A stretch of DNA of 64,000 nucleotides, taken from Thereva unica. Lineage: Eukaryota; Arthropoda; Insecta; Diptera; Therevidae. Below the pieces are notes generated by a model. It was not told where the DNA came from. It did no database searches and saw only the letters and a list, made by a program, of their open reading frames with translations. Below are positions 63,562-64,000 of the stretch, one piece after another. How positions within the stretch are numbered: the first letter of the stretch is position 1; each line of letters begins with the position of its first letter. Both the position numbers and the translations under genes were made by a program. Location: the NCBI GenBank assembly GCA_949987705.1, contig OX465282.1, positions 60,633,922 through 60,697,921 on the forward strand. The letters are read 5' to 3'.

Positions 63562-64000
63562 TTATACTATAATGTCAGCTTCCCGCAACTCCTCAATGAT
63601 TCACACTAATTCATTACTATGGCTATTATTTCCAGCTTGCTGCGATGCTATCAATATTCGGAGCCTATCAACTAGCTCATTGGGGTCATCCCAATATATG
63701 TAATCGATATTTTTCTTTGGAATTTGCATTATTCCCGTTCCAGTATGAGGAGTGTGAATCAACTTTTTTATTATGTTTCTATATTTGAAGCTATTTGTTC
63801 CTTTTATTTGCTGGTTTTCCTTAAAATCACGTCTGTGGGTGCATGTATCATTTACAATTTTTTGATAATTGGACAAGTCTTCTTTTGAGTAGCCTCGAGG
63901 CTTTTTCATAAAAATTAATTCAGCTAGACCTTCAGTTATCTTGTACCGCTTGCCATCTATAAGAAAGTATTCTTTATCAACTTTTAATCTCGAATTACCA
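63562..64000 (-). pseudogene. Conserved Polinton protein of unknown function, partial, one stop
   Basis: The frame is open from the window edge (64000) down to a TGA at 63601-63603. It stays open beyond that to TAA at 63562-63564, so the TGA is probably a nonsense mutation 12 codons before the normal end. Recognisable parts: DGKRYKITEGLAELIF, KIVNDTCTHRR, then IDYIYWDDPNELVDRLRILI and ASQQAGNNSH. This is a protein type widespread in insect genomes and linked with Polintons, function unknown. The N-terminus is outside the window. Confidence 0.7.

Overview
This window looks like repeat-dense, AT-rich insect DNA (a fly is plausible but not proven). I found no convincing single-copy host gene. 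Almost every recognisable coding stretch belongs to a mobile element, and many elements are nested inside each other. That pattern suggests heterochromatin or a TE graveyard holding a few young insertions. Families present: Gypsy (two lineages), BEL/Pao, at least four non-LTR (LINE) families, a tRNA-derived SINE, hAT, a Sola-like DNA transposon, Helitrons, several MITE/foldback families, and part of a Polinton/Maverick.

Layout. 0-1.1 kb: Helitron 3' end and a non-autonomous hAT with an 8-bp target duplication. 3.9-4.6 kb: LINE endonuclease relic. 5.2-16.1 kb: one array of a ~128-bp satellite, split by a long-TIR element (6009-9470, itself carrying an RTE-type LINE), by a 3.8-kb Sola-like transposon (9980-13763), and by a patchwork of small repeats (14.2-15.8 kb). 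16.4-19.5 kb: a LINE interrupted by a second LINE. 19.8-21.1 kb: long-TIR foldback. 21.5-27.6 kb: a complete, apparently young Gypsy element on the minus strand, with 479-bp LTRs in which I see no difference, gag and pol intact, and a textbook -1 frameshift signal between them. 28.9-30.6 kb: LINE and Helitron-helicase relics. 32.0-41.2 kb: a nest several levels deep (TIR element > hAT transposon > foldback > paired MITEs; and TIR element > hAT MITE > SINE). 42.2-48.4 kb: a CsRn1-like Gypsy remnant filled with tandem Helitrons. 48.5-50 kb: two MITEs. 50.7-54.4 kb: a second RTE copy with a LINE inserted in it. 56.4-58.9 kb: another nested repeat. 59-60.8 kb: BEL/Pao leader and gag. 60.8-61.4 kb: a G-rich minisatellite. 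61.5-64 kb: the edge of a Polinton/Maverick.

Functional highlights. The Gypsy element has a tRNA-Leu primer site, TATA box, polyadenylation signal, SAP-domain Gag with CCHC knuckle, and a Pol with protease, RT, RNase H and integrase motifs all in place. The Polinton edge carries a chromodomain integrase fused in frame to a collagen-like virion-type protein, a second conserved Polinton protein running off the window, and, converging on them with a 24-bp gap, a small ORF that matches the PP1-docking/eIF2alpha-phosphatase signature of the PPP1R15 (GADD34/CReP) family. If the last belongs to the Polinton, it would be a captured translation-control gene in a virus-like transposon, the most novel candidate in this window.
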